In this document: positions 34,713 through 43,322 of the stretch, in pieces
Position numbering within the stretch: the stretch's first letter is position 1
Layout: every line of letters begins with the position of its first letter
NCBI GenBank assembly: GCA_016777225.1
Contig: JADHRW010000002.1
Span: forward strand, 257,284-321,283
From: Candidatus Thalassarchaeum sp.
GTDB lineage: Archaea; Thermoplasmatota; Poseidoniia; Poseidoniales; Thalassarchaeaceae
Direction: 5' to 3'
Length of the DNA: 64,000 nt
Program-made: the position numbers and the translations under genes
The notes under the pieces: generated by a model
What the model was told of the DNA's origin: nothing
What the model saw: the letters and a program-made list of their open reading frames with translations, nothing else
Database searches by the model: none

Positions 34713-37121
34713 TTATGATAAGTCTTTAACTTTCTCAACCAAATTCATGTTTCTAAGTCTAAAAATACCTATTGGAACCATCGCTATTGAAATTAATAAA
34801 ACAATAATCATTAGTTGTATAGCAATACTTGGGACAAGAACTACTGGGAAGTAGAATTGCCAACTGGAAAAAGATGAAGCGAGACTAATAGCCCCTCCGA
34901 ATGCAAAAATTATTCCGATTATTCCGCCGATTATTCCTATTAATATACTCTCAAAGAGAAGCATAGTTCCAAGACTGGAAGTAGAAGCACCTAATACTCT
35001 CAATGTAGCAAGTTCGAAGTCTCTCTCTGCAAGGTTCATGACCATTGTATTGAACATTACGGCTAAGGTGAAAAGAATGCCTAATCCCATTATTGCACCA
35101 AGGACCTGAGTTTGCTTTTCTAGCAAATTTTCTATTCCGCGTATCAGAGATTCTCTTTCTTGAATACCATTAGAGATTTCACCAAGACTCTCATCTATTT
35201 GAATATCTGCTGGTAAATCTAGGTATACTGATGTGGCATTAATTCCTGTAGCACTAGCTAAATCTGATTGTAAAAAGAATATCGTACGAGATATTTCTCC
35301 TCTAGCAGAACCTACTACCTCAACTTCTATTCCTGAATCTCCAACTAAAACTAAATATCGCTGATTTATTGACCAACCACTCATTTCTAAAGATCCTTCA
35401 TCCATAATAACTTGGGGAACTGAACTATCAGGAATTGGTATTTTCCCATCAATTAGTTCTATATTACGCATTGATTCCGACTCAGAATAACTATTTAGAC
35501 CCACGAGAGTAATACTTCTTTGCATACCTGAAGAGTCTGTTATAGTTCCAATCGACGTCTCAATAATAATTTCATAAGAAGCCCCATTTTCTTCCGCCCA
35601 ATCTATTACTGAAGATTCTCCATCTGATTGGATATATACTTGAGCATCCCAAGACTGTCCATCTCGTAACCCACCAACTATTGTATCTTGTAGGCTTACA
35701 GTCATCATTTGAATGGAACCTGCAAGCATCAACGAAACTCCAACTGCCAGAAAAGTCATACTTAATCTGACAGGTTTTCTAAGGCTCGAACGAATTGATA
35801 GGCCTAGAAGAGAAGGGAGCCAACTAGTAAGTGAACGTAATCGGTCTGAACCAACTCGAATTTCCGAGTTTCCTCCAAGAACCTCTAGTGGATCAATGCG
35901 TGTCGCTTTCCATGCTGGAAAAACTCCTGAAATAAAGACAATAATCATTGTTAAACCAATTATTGAGATATATATTTCCAATGGTATTGATCTATCAATA
36001 ATTGGTATACCCACAATTCCTTCATAGTAATCTAGCATACCATTCATCCCATAAGGACCTGCCAATGCACCTAGTAGACTTCCAACAAAACCTATACCAA
36101 TAGGTGCAATTAGATATCCAGTCATTATAGATTTCCGCGGTATTCCAAGTGTTCTTAATATTGCAATCTCACGAGTTTGACTCTGGACTAATCTCTGTAA
36201 ACTAAGCGCGATTGTTATAGCAGCTATAAATTGAATTAAGATAGTGAATGGAGCAGACATTTTTTTAGCACCTTCAAGATCTTGTCTCATTATTTCTACA
36301 GAATCGACCTGCCCCCGGTCACGTATTCTTCCATCTAATCCACTCTCATCCATAGATTCAATCAATGAAGATTTAGCAATATCTAATTCATTACCTTCAT
36401 AATTTTCAGTATTTGGAAGATCGAATGAGGGTGTACCTTCGATATCAAACATTATTGTATTTGCTGAACCAAGAGATTCTCCAGTCAACCTTTGCATACC
36501 AAGATGGGATAAATAACCAGTAACATACTGACCTGATTCAGGAGGGAAAAGAGAACCCTCGGGTGCCATATAAATATGTAATGGATGGTAAGCAAAACCT
36601 ACAACAGTGAAGTTCATACTTCCATTTCCAACCCCTATAAGGATTATATCATCCAATTCTAAAGACAATGCCTCTTTGACATGTGCATCAATCACTATTT
36701 CATCAGCATTAGATGCAGGATAGCCTGCTGAATGACCTTCGGGGAACCATAATCTATCGATATCATCATCTGGAGATATTCCATGCCACACCGAATTGAT
36801 AACATTCTCTTCTGAATTGTGACCAGTGTGGAACATTGCTCCGTTAATTATCATCCTTCCCTCACAAGAATCTAGAACATTATATTCGGTAGGCCATATG
36901 GATTCTACTTCAATACAAAGTGATTGAACTTGTTCTTTGGACCATACTGTAGTTTTGTTATCTATCCACAAATCAGCAAGATTTGCCCCCGTATCAGAAT
37001 CTTCGTATACAGAATCATACATAGGCCCTAGGTTAGCTGAATATCCACCAAAAGTAATTCCTGCAAAAACTCCAACAAATATCATTCCAATGACAGCTAC
37101 TAATCGTAACTTTGTCCCCAA
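34713..37121 (-). CDS. MacB/FtsX-type ABC transporter permease (start possibly frameshifted)
   Basis: The 802-residue permease has one N-terminal helix, a large ectodomain (about 35-270), three central helices, a helix that opens the second half (near LSMTFLAVGVSLMLAGSIQ), a second ectodomain, and three terminal helices with the FtsX signature RDFELATLRVLGAS. Two such repeats are typical of archaeal and Gram-positive FtsX/MacB permeases. The only start in this frame is TTG 37121. However, the frame remains open upstream to about 37227 and reads like a native N-terminus (SPLNLLTKRLARSLLG). An ATG at 37222 is out of frame by one base across an 8-A tract at 37200-37207. Cargo is unknown, perhaps lipid or surface protein. 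Confidence 0.85.
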   Translation of the reverse strand: MGTKLRLVAVIGMIFVGVFAGITFGGYSANLGPMYDSVYEDSDTGANLADLWIDNKTTVWSKEQVQSLCIEVESIWPTEYNVLDSCEGRMIINGAMFHTGHNSEENVINSVWHGISPDDDIDRLWFPEGHSAGYPASNADEIVIDAHVKEALSLELDDIILIGVGNGSMNFTVVGFAYHPLHIYMAPEGSLFPPESGQYVTGYLSHLGMQRLTGESLGSANTIMFDIEGTPSFDLPNTENYEGNELDIAKSSLIESMDESGLDGRIRDRGQVDSVEIMRQDLEGAKKMSAPFTILIQFIAAITIALSLQRLVQSQTREIAILRTLGIPRKSIMTGYLIAPIGIGFVGSLLGALAGPYGMNGMLDYYEGIVGIPIIDRSIPLEIYISIIGLTMIIVFISGVFPAWKATRIDPLEVLGGNSEIRVGSDRLRSLTSWLPSLLGLSIRSSLRKPVRLSMTFLAVGVSLMLAGSIQMMTVSLQDTIVGGLRDGQSWDAQVYIQSDGESSVIDWAEENGASYEIIIETSIGTITDSSGMQRSITLVGLNSYSESESMRNIELIDGKIPIPDSSVPQVIMDEGSLEMSGWSINQRYLVLVGDSGIEVEVVGSARGEISRTIFFLQSDLASATGINATSVYLDLPADIQIDESLGEISNGIQERESLIRGIENLLEKQTQVLGAIMGLGILFTLAVMFNTMVMNLAERDFELATLRVLGASTSSLGTMLLFESILIGIIGGIIGIIFAFGGAISLASSFSSWQFYFPVVLVPSIAIQLMIIVLLISIAMVPIGIFRLRNMNLVEKVKDLS

Positions 37122-37230
37122 TAAGCTCCTTGCGAGTCTTTTTGTAAGGAGATTAAGAGGTGATTTGTCAATAAGAAAGTTAGATATTAATCCGAAAACA
37201 AAAAAAAGTCGTAGAATATCATCACCTCAT

Positions 37231-37920
37231 CTAGAGAACAGTATTGACTTTTTCATCAGAGATTATCTGGCCACTATCAATCCTTATGACTCTAGTTGCA
37301 TACTTAACAAGAGACTCATCATGTGTAACAAATATTGCAGTAATCTCTTCATTCGAACAAGCCTCAACCAATACCTGCATGACTTTGTCGGAGGTTTCAG
37401 TATCAAGATTACCTGTCAATTCATCCCCTAAAAGAAGAGTTGGTTTCTTTGCAATACTACGTGCTATCGCTACTCGCTGCTGCTGACCCCCACTAATTTC
37501 TCCAGGAAATCGATTTTTTTCAGATTCGAGACCAACCAAAGAAAGTAATTGCTCAGCTCGCATAGGATCTTTTTTTCCTGCTAATTCTTGTATTAACAAT
37601 ATATTTTCCATCACAGTTAAATCTTGAAGAAGATTGAAGAATTGAAATACATATCCTATATTTTCTCTTCTAAATGTCGTCATTTTTTCTGAGTGATTTC
37701 GAGGCACTTCATTACCATTAAACATATATTTGCCATTAGTTGGACTATCTAAAGCTGACAAACAGTTCAGAAGTGTTGTTTTTCCTGAACCAGAGGGACC
37801 GAGGAGAATAACTCTCTCACCCTCATGAATCTCAATATTAATTCCATCTAATGCTTTTACAACACCTGCTGGTGTTTCATAATGTCGTTCTAAATTAATC
37901 ATTTCAAATAATTTATTCAT
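37231..37920 (-). CDS. ABC transporter ATP-binding protein, LolD/MacB type
   Basis: A 229-residue ATPase with Walker A GPSGSGKTTLLNCLSALDSPTNG, a Q loop in YVFQFFNLLQDLTVMENILL, signature SGGQQQRVAIARSI, Walker B LLLGDELTGNLD and H-loop FVTHDESL. The DE-x-TGNLD form and the FQFFNLL Q loop are characteristic of the LolD/MacB/FtsE branch that works with FtsX-type permeases. The permease follows directly. It probably powers mechanotransmission or extrusion at the membrane rather than import. The start lies 12 bp after the upstream membrane protein stop, so the three genes form one unit. Confidence 0.95.
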   Translation of the reverse strand: MNKLFEMINLERHYETPAGVVKALDGINIEIHEGERVILLGPSGSGKTTLLNCLSALDSPTNGKYMFNGNEVPRNHSEKMTTFRRENIGYVFQFFNLLQDLTVMENILLIQELAGKKDPMRAEQLLSLVGLESEKNRFPGEISGGQQQRVAIARSIAKKPTLLLGDELTGNLDTETSDKVMQVLVEACSNEEITAIFVTHDESLVKYATRVIRIDSGQIISDEKVNTVL

Positions 37921-37932
37921 ACTAGTTACCTT

Positions 37933-39999
37933 CTATTCATTTGACCCAACTGCATGATTGGAGAAGAAGTTCATTGATTCTCTAAATAATTCCTCTCGAC
38001 GTCTCCTTTTATTTCTTCTTAAGTGAAGAGTAGTTAATACTAATGCTAGTAAAATAACGAAAGGAATGAAAGTTTGTGCTTGATACTTCTCCATAAATTC
38101 AATAATTCCTCTGGCGGTATAAGCCCAAGTAATAGATGCGGCTGAACCACCAATTAGACAAGCGAGGAGAACTCTACGGAAACGCATTCTAGCGACTAAA
38201 CCTAACATAGCACCAACCAAAACTCCACTAGCCATGAATGGAATCCATACAAAAACAATTAATCCCCAGAACCCATATTTATCAATCCTTGAACGGTTAG
38301 AATATGCAACATATTCTACTGACGAAAGAATATCGCCCATAAATGGATTTTGTAATAAAACTCCGGTCAATCCAGGCTGCTTAGCAACCATAGCTTCACC
38401 TACTAAATCATCTTGATTCGACCCTAATTCAACCCTACCAGCTACAGCTCTGTCTGAAAGTGATGCTTTCTCATTTCTGGCACTAATTATTAATTCACGA
38501 GAACCTAACGAATGATTTATCCCTTCAATTATGTATTTTGTCAAATCGTCTTGCATATCAATATACGATTTACGATAAAAGAAATATGAAAAGCGTATTA
38601 CAGGAGTATATATAACTCTAATTAACACTGAATCTTGATCGACTATTATGGCTGTCCCATAATCAATAAGATTATGTTTTTTAAACCATTTATTTAATAA
38701 TTGATTTACTTCTTCTTCTAAATTACCATTAGATCCAAGCCCCGCAAAAAATGTACTATAATCTTCAGATAAAATACTTCTTTCAGAACTAATAATTGAG
38801 AGATCACTAGAAATCATAAATTCATTATTCAAATTACTACTCAAATCCCGTCCAGAAATTGATTTAATTTGAAGAGGCCTCATTTCATTAAATATTGCGA
38901 ACTCTTCAAGTAAATCTTTAGTAAATCCAGCACGAATGTCCGTAGCTTCTGCAATAGTTTTACTAGTAACTTCATAAGGAATTATAACATCAATTGATAT
39001 CGCTCTTTCTTGCATTTTCAATTCTTCAAATATAATCGACACCCTAAGATTTTCCTCAGATTTTCTTAGTGTCCTTTCGATAAGTCTACGAAGTTGTTTT
39101 TCGGTAAGCAAATCATCGGTGTCACGATGATACATGCGGTGCATTAGCGGATATTGTACGCATAAGAAAAATATTGACATCCCTAGAGAAATGAATGCCA
39201 TCCACCATGCTGGTACATTCGCACTACCTCCTGTGAGCATAGCTGTTTCTCTGCCGCCTGCCCATTCAAGAGCCATCAAACCCCATCCCCATTGCCCAAG
39301 AAGTTCCATAGTGAAACATGGTCTTGGTTCTGAATCATATATGTAAATTGATGAATGTGTAGTGACTTCTAAATCTACTTGTTTCTCACTTCCTATGATT
39401 CTGAGTTGGTCAGATACTTCGGAGAAAGTGGTAGAATTTACCACAGATAGTACTGAATCATTATATCCTTGATAAAAACTAACAACTAACAAATAATTCC
39501 CTGGATTTATCTCATCACTTAGTTCGAATGAATTTTCAACATTCCCTATTCCACTCTGATAGTATACTTCCCCTATATTCGATTGATTTAAATCTGTTAA
39601 TTCTACAACTAAAACTGAAGAATTATCTGCTAAAGCATTGTGAGTAACGACTACAATTTCAAGATGGTCGGAATAAATTTGAAACCATAATTCACCCTTC
39701 ACATCTTGACATTCACCTCCAGTATCTAGAGGGGTTTTAGATAGTGTCTGATCAAGTAAAATTGAGTCTCCCGCAAATATTCCTGAAGATAGTAGTATAA
39801 CACCTCCAAAAAATACGATTCCAGCAACTAAACCAAAAATTAAAACAACATCATCAAATGTCTTAGGGAATCTTTTATCCTTATCAGTTCTCCTAGATCT
39901 TATTCTATCGAGTTGTTTATCGAGACTATCTTTATCTGATTTATTTGTAATTTCAGCCGAGTCTTCAGTCTCCCTCAATGAGCCCTCCTCAACCGACAT
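37933..39999 (-). CDS. Large membrane protein with ectodomain and cytoplasmic domain, function unknown
   Basis: The 688-residue protein starts at ATG 39999 (MSVEEGSLRE); the frame extends to 40083 but without a matching start context. It has about 45 charged residues, a helix near 52-75, and an extracytoplasmic domain of about 180 residues. Helices follow near 265 and a long cytoplasmic region of about 290-560 includes a coiled-coil-like ERTLRKSEENLRV segment. The C-terminus has two or three more helices and a basic end with RRNKRRRREELF. No known family was recognised. It precedes the LolD/MacB-type ABC pair in the same direction and may be an accessory of that transporter. Confidence 0.7.
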   Translation of the reverse strand: MSVEEGSLRETEDSAEITNKSDKDSLDKQLDRIRSRRTDKDKRFPKTFDDVVLIFGLVAGIVFFGGVILLSSGIFAGDSILLDQTLSKTPLDTGGECQDVKGELWFQIYSDHLEIVVVTHNALADNSSVLVVELTDLNQSNIGEVYYQSGIGNVENSFELSDEINPGNYLLVVSFYQGYNDSVLSVVNSTTFSEVSDQLRIIGSEKQVDLEVTTHSSIYIYDSEPRPCFTMELLGQWGWGLMALEWAGGRETAMLTGGSANVPAWWMAFISLGMSIFFLCVQYPLMHRMYHRDTDDLLTEKQLRRLIERTLRKSEENLRVSIIFEELKMQERAISIDVIIPYEVTSKTIAEATDIRAGFTKDLLEEFAIFNEMRPLQIKSISGRDLSSNLNNEFMISSDLSIISSERSILSEDYSTFFAGLGSNGNLEEEVNQLLNKWFKKHNLIDYGTAIIVDQDSVLIRVIYTPVIRFSYFFYRKSYIDMQDDLTKYIIEGINHSLGSRELIISARNEKASLSDRAVAGRVELGSNQDDLVGEAMVAKQPGLTGVLLQNPFMGDILSSVEYVAYSNRSRIDKYGFWGLIVFVWIPFMASGVLVGAMLGLVARMRFRRVLLACLIGGSAASITWAYTARGIIEFMEKYQAQTFIPFVILLALVLTTLHLRRNKRRRREELFRESMNFFSNHAVGSNE

Positions 40000-40088
40000 A
40001 ATACTACATGAGAAGGAGTGGGACATTAAGTCAACGGTATAGAGTAACAATATGTGAGAGATAAATCTAGCACCAACAAACAAAAAAA

Positions 40089-40173
40089 TGGTGCAGGGGA
40101 CAGGATTTGAACCTGCGAAGCACTACGCACTGGGACCTAAACCCAGCCCCTTTGACCACTCGGGTACCCCTGC
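40089..40173 (-). tRNA. tRNA-Leu (anticodon UAG)
   Basis: The minus strand from 40173 reads as a complete class II tRNA. It has the acceptor GCAGGGG paired with CCCCTGC, and a D arm with GAGTGGTCAAAGG. The anticodon stem CTGGG/CCCAG encloses TTTAGGT, so the anticodon is TAG, reading CUA/CUG-type Leu codons. A long variable arm and a T arm with GGTTCGAATCC follow. The 3' CCA is encoded at 40089-40091. No intron is seen. It is divergent from gpsA. Confidence 0.96.
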
Positions 40174-40277
40174 TTAGTTCTGCCCGAGAGCATTTGAGTC
40201 AAGAATGCAACGGATGGCGTCTTCTCATACCCAAGGGTCTTAACAGGGAGTTAAAGCGACTGAAATAGAGTGGTACT

Positions 40278-41288
40278 ATGGCTCGTATAGGTATAATCGG
40301 TTTGGGTAATTGGGGAACAGCACTGGCGAAAGTCTGGTGCGATGATGGACATAATGTAATGGGATGGACAGTAGAACAAGAAGTATATGAATCCATAATG
40401 ACTGAAAATATCAATAAAAAATACTTACCACACACTGTAATTCCAGATTTACAAGCGACAATGCAAATCCAAGATATCACTACTGAATGTGAAATTATCG
40501 TATTAGCTGTACCCAGTGGAGTGATATTAGGAGTAGTAGATGACCTTATACCTAGTTTACGACCATCCCATGTTTTGATAGATTTAGCCAAAGGTTTAGC
40601 TCCCGAGGAAGAAGGAGGTTCTGGAATAATTTCAAAGGCAATTATTAGGAGATTGAATGAAGCAAAAAAAGCAAATCCGTTAGTTGTCATGACTGGTCCA
40701 ACAATAGCTCCCGAAGTAGCAAGAGGAGTGATGACAACTGCATTAGTAGCATGCCACGATAGATCTGTTGCAGAAAGAATTGCAGATAGGTTGTCTACAA
40801 AAACACTCATTCTAACGCCAGCAGATGATCCAGAGGGTGCTGAATTATGGGGCGCATTCAAGAATACAGTTGCACTTGCTTGTGGCTTGGTAGATGGACT
40901 AAGAAACAGTATTGGTGGAGATAATCTGAAAGCCGCATTAGTTCTAGCAGGATTTAGTGAAGGGATTAGCCTTCTGAATGCAATGGGGGCAGAACCAGGG
41001 ACTGCATTTGGACCCGCAGGATTAGGAGATCTATATGTTACTGCAACAAGTCCGAGAAGTCGTAATAGAACCCTAGGTGAAATGCTTGGTTATGGTAAAT
41101 CATTAGAACAAGCTTTGGAAGAAATGCACATGGTAGCAGAAGGAGTTAGAGCAACTCGAATGTTTGTGAAAATAGCCCCTAAATTAGGTGTAGAGATACC
41201 TTTTCTAACCTCTCTAAGCCAGCTTTTAAATGGAGAAATCCCTGTAGAAGAAGCAGTTCGAGCTATGGTAGCATCATATCAAGAATAA
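40278..41288 (+). CDS. gpsA: NAD(P)-dependent sn-glycerol-3-phosphate dehydrogenase, bacterial type
   Basis: GpsA reduces dihydroxyacetone phosphate to sn-glycerol 3-phosphate. The 336-residue protein opens with IGIIGLGNWGTALAKVW (nucleotide site). It has LAVPSGV, DLAKGLAPEE, MTGPTIAPEVARG, the catalytic WGAFKNTVALACGLVDGL Lys segment and GLGDLYVTATSPRSRNRTLG, all in bacterial order. Most archaea use the unrelated sn-glycerol-1-phosphate dehydrogenase to make archaeal lipids. A bacterial-type G3P enzyme is therefore unusual and bears on lipid stereochemistry in this lineage, though it could also serve glycerol metabolism. Start ATG 40278. It is divergent from the tRNA. Confidence 0.95.
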   Translation: MARIGIIGLGNWGTALAKVWCDDGHNVMGWTVEQEVYESIMTENINKKYLPHTVIPDLQATMQIQDITTECEIIVLAVPSGVILGVVDDLIPSLRPSHVLIDLAKGLAPEEEGGSGIISKAIIRRLNEAKKANPLVVMTGPTIAPEVARGVMTTALVACHDRSVAERIADRLSTKTLILTPADDPEGAELWGAFKNTVALACGLVDGLRNSIGGDNLKAALVLAGFSEGISLLNAMGAEPGTAFGPAGLGDLYVTATSPRSRNRTLGEMLGYGKSLEQALEEMHMVAEGVRATRMFVKIAPKLGVEIPFLTSLSQLLNGEIPVEEAVRAMVASYQE

Positions 41289-41316
41289 TTTATTAGAGAA
41301 TATAGAGGAAAAAAAT

Positions 41317-41541
41317 ATGGTAGCGGACGAACTTACTGAATTGGAAGAAAAGGTATTGAAATGGATTTCAAAATCTGATTTCGAACAAATTCCTTGGTCT
41401 ACATCGAGAGCTGCCGATGCATTCAAAGTAAGTGAGAAAGAGATATATGAAGCGTTAGCTGCAATAACAGCGAAAGTGAAAGATAATATTCAAATATATT
41501 ATGAAGATGGTAATATTCGTATAATAGCTGATGATGTCTAA
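41317..41541 (+). CDS. Small winged-helix-like protein
   Basis: The 74-residue acidic protein starts with a GAGGAAAAA ribosome-binding site and ATG 41317. The sequence TSRAADAFKVSEKEIYEALAAITAKV looks like a helix-turn-helix, followed by a two-strand wing (IQIYYEDGNIRIIADD). It could be a small DNA- or protein-binding adaptor. It is 28 bp after gpsA and may be cotranscribed with it. It ends directly beside the convergent ABC permease. No specific family was recognised. Confidence 0.7.
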   Translation: MVADELTELEEKVLKWISKSDFEQIPWSTSRAADAFKVSEKEIYEALAAITAKVKDNIQIYYEDGNIRIIADDV

Positions 41542-42444
41542 TCATTTCTTAATCATGCTTGCAGGTAAAATTACATGGAACCAAGAAGGTTTTGGCATAT
41601 CTCCTTCTTCTGTAAAAAATGAACGAGCAAATATAGAAATCATATCTATTAATAATACTACTATGAAAATAATAATTAAATATGCAATTACTTTATCATA
41701 TTGTAAAAACTTAAGGTATAAATTGATGTAATATCCAATACCTCCTGCCCCTACAATACCTATTACAGTACCATGTCTAAAATTATATTCAAACATGAAA
41801 ATTGCCTGAGAAATTAAATCATTTGCAGATTCAGGAATAACTACTTGAAACGCTGTTTCAAATCTAGAAAGCCCCATGGCTTCAGCAGCATAAAGTGGAG
41901 TTTTATTCATACCTTCTATCGCTTCATACTGAAGTTTACCTAAATATCCGATTGTATAAACAGTCATTGCAAGGACACCAGACAAAGGACCAAAACCCAC
42001 CAATATTACGAAAAATATTGCCCATATAATGCTCGGCAGACTTCTAAATGCTGCTAGTATAAACCTAGAACTGTACGACAACCACCAAGGATTAAGATTA
42101 CGTGCTGCAAGTAGAGAAATAGGTAGCGATAATATCATGCCAAAAACAGTTGAAACAAATGCTATCTTAAGTGTTTCAAGTAAACCTATCCAAGCAGTTG
42201 AGCAGGTGAAATCAATAAGTGGATAGGCGGTACAAATTGGGTAAGCTTGTGGTTCTATAACACTCCAATCGGGAGGCCATAGAGATTCTCTAATAAAAAC
42301 AAAAAGGTTGTCAATACTTCCGGACAATCTTCCCCAATCATCAACCATTCCATTGAAAACGACAATAGAAGAGATAAATATTAAAAATGGAGTAGCTTTT
42401 ATCAAGAAATTACCTCTAATCGATAAAATCTCATTGAATTTCAT
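41542..42444 (-). CDS. PhnE-type ABC permease, probable iron-import partner of the transferrin-like lipoprotein
   Basis: The 300-residue integral permease has about six helices and the BPD_transp_1 core. PhnE-like features are LPISLLAARNLNP, the FRSLPSIIWAIFFVILVGFGP stretch, and the cytoplasmic EAA loop region YEAIEGMNKTPLYAAEAMGLSRFE with VVIPES, then FRHGTVIGIVGAGGIGYYI. These are normally annotated as phosphonate permeases. Here the solute-binding protein is transferrin-like and the promoter carries an iron-box-like palindrome, so I infer an iron substrate. The start overlaps the ATPase stop by four bases. Phosphonate transport remains the alternative. Confidence 0.85.
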   Translation of the reverse strand: MKFNEILSIRGNFLIKATPFLIFISSIVVFNGMVDDWGRLSGSIDNLFVFIRESLWPPDWSVIEPQAYPICTAYPLIDFTCSTAWIGLLETLKIAFVSTVFGMILSLPISLLAARNLNPWWLSYSSRFILAAFRSLPSIIWAIFFVILVGFGPLSGVLAMTVYTIGYLGKLQYEAIEGMNKTPLYAAEAMGLSRFETAFQVVIPESANDLISQAIFMFEYNFRHGTVIGIVGAGGIGYYINLYLKFLQYDKVIAYLIIIFIVVLLIDMISIFARSFFTEEGDMPKPSWFHVILPASMIKK

Positions 42445-43178
42445 ATTTTAACCTCCATCGCAGTGGCCTCTGTAATGAAAGGGTTTACACGTCCATCATC
42501 AATTACTAATAAACGATCAGCCATTGACTTCGCTCGGGATACGTCATGTTCAACTACAAGTAGCGCGGCTCCACTTTGACGTACATATTGAGTAACTGCT
42601 GTCAATACCATATCCATAGTATCTTCATCTAATTCACTTAGAAATTCATCAGCCATTATCAAAGAAGGTCGTTGAGCAAGAGTTCTAGCAGTAGCAACTC
42701 TTCTTTGTTGACCGCCAGAAAGTCTCCTTATTGGTTCTCTTAATTTATCTGAAAGACCCATTGAATTAATAGCCTCAGAAGCATATTTCTTAGCCAAAGA
42801 AGAAGGTAGAATAGACCACAAAGACTTGTTGTGACCCGCATTGGCGCCTATCATGACATTATGCATAACACTAGTATGGCGAATCAACCCAAGACGCTGA
42901 GGCACATATCCTAGGATTCCTTTAGAAGGTTTAGATGGACTAACTGCACCACAAACCTCTACAGAACCTGAAATAGGTCGAACTAAACCCGCAATTGTTC
43001 TCAAAAGAGTTGTTTTTCCAACTCCAGAAGGACCTGCAATTGCGACTATTTCGCCGGGAAAAATTTCTAGATTTGGGATCTTGACTAGTGGCTCCGTTTT
43101 TTTATAGCCGATTTCAACATCTAATAGCCTCACAATTGGATTTCTATAAACTTCAATTTCTTTCGAATCTCCAGTCAT
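42441..43178 (-). CDS. PhnC-type ABC ATPase, probable iron-import partner
   Basis: The 245-residue ATPase has Walker A GPSGVGKTTLLRTIAGLVRP, a Q loop in LGYVPQRLGLIRHTSVMHNVMIG, signature LSGGQQRRVATARTLAQRPS, Walker B LIMADEFLSELD and an H-loop VVEHDVSRA. The RHTSVMHNVMIG block and the length are characteristic of the PhnC branch. It is the first gene of a two-gene unit with the permease, 145 bp downstream of the lipoprotein gene. It carries its own palindromic operator at 43206-43223 and a hairpin between it and the lipoprotein gene, so it may be expressed at a different level. Confidence 0.9.
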   Translation of the reverse strand: MTGDSKEIEVYRNPIVRLLDVEIGYKKTEPLVKIPNLEIFPGEIVAIAGPSGVGKTTLLRTIAGLVRPISGSVEVCGAVSPSKPSKGILGYVPQRLGLIRHTSVMHNVMIGANAGHNKSLWSILPSSLAKKYASEAINSMGLSDKLREPIRRLSGGQQRRVATARTLAQRPSLIMADEFLSELDEDTMDMVLTAVTQYVRQSGAALLVVEHDVSRAKSMADRLLVIDDGRVNPFITEATAMEVKI

Positions 43179-43205
43179 AGGTCATTCACCACGGTTAGAT
43201 GATAA

Positions 43206-43223
43206 GTTTAGGGGCGGCTAAAC
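43206..43223. promoter_or_regulatory. DtxR/IdeR-like palindromic operator upstream of ABC ATPase
   Basis: GTTTAGGGGCGGCTAAAC is an 18-bp dyad 28-45 bp before the ATPase start. Over the inner 16 bp it matches the site at 45499-45516 at 12 positions, sharing TTTAGG and CTAAA arms. The pattern resembles the TTAGG...CCTAA arms of DtxR-family iron boxes (known consensus). The regulator itself is not in the window. Confidence 0.55.
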
Positions 43224-43234
43224 CCTTATTTGGT

Positions 43235-43313
43235 ATTGCCGGGAGAAAATTCAAATTTTGAATTTGAATTATGATGCCGTTAACATGAATGATGAATACT
43301 CTCTCCCGGCAAT
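43235..43313. terminator. Long inverted repeat between lipoprotein and ABC genes (terminator/stability hairpin)
   Basis: Two perfect 12-bp arms, ATTGCCGGGAGA (43235-43246) and TCTCCCGGCAAT (43302-43313), enclose 55 nt. That interior contains a second palindrome, AAATTCAAA / TTTGAATTT (43247-43265). It begins 10 nt after the stop of the lipoprotein gene on the minus strand. It could end or stabilise the abundant binding-protein transcript relative to the transporter genes. No target-site duplication was seen, which argues against a small transposon. Confidence 0.5.
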
Positions 43314-43322
43314 TTAATTATG

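Noticed and set aside
43235-43313. MITE or small transposon with terminal inverted repeats
   Set aside because: No target-site duplication is visible, and the position right after a stop codon fits a transcript hairpin better.
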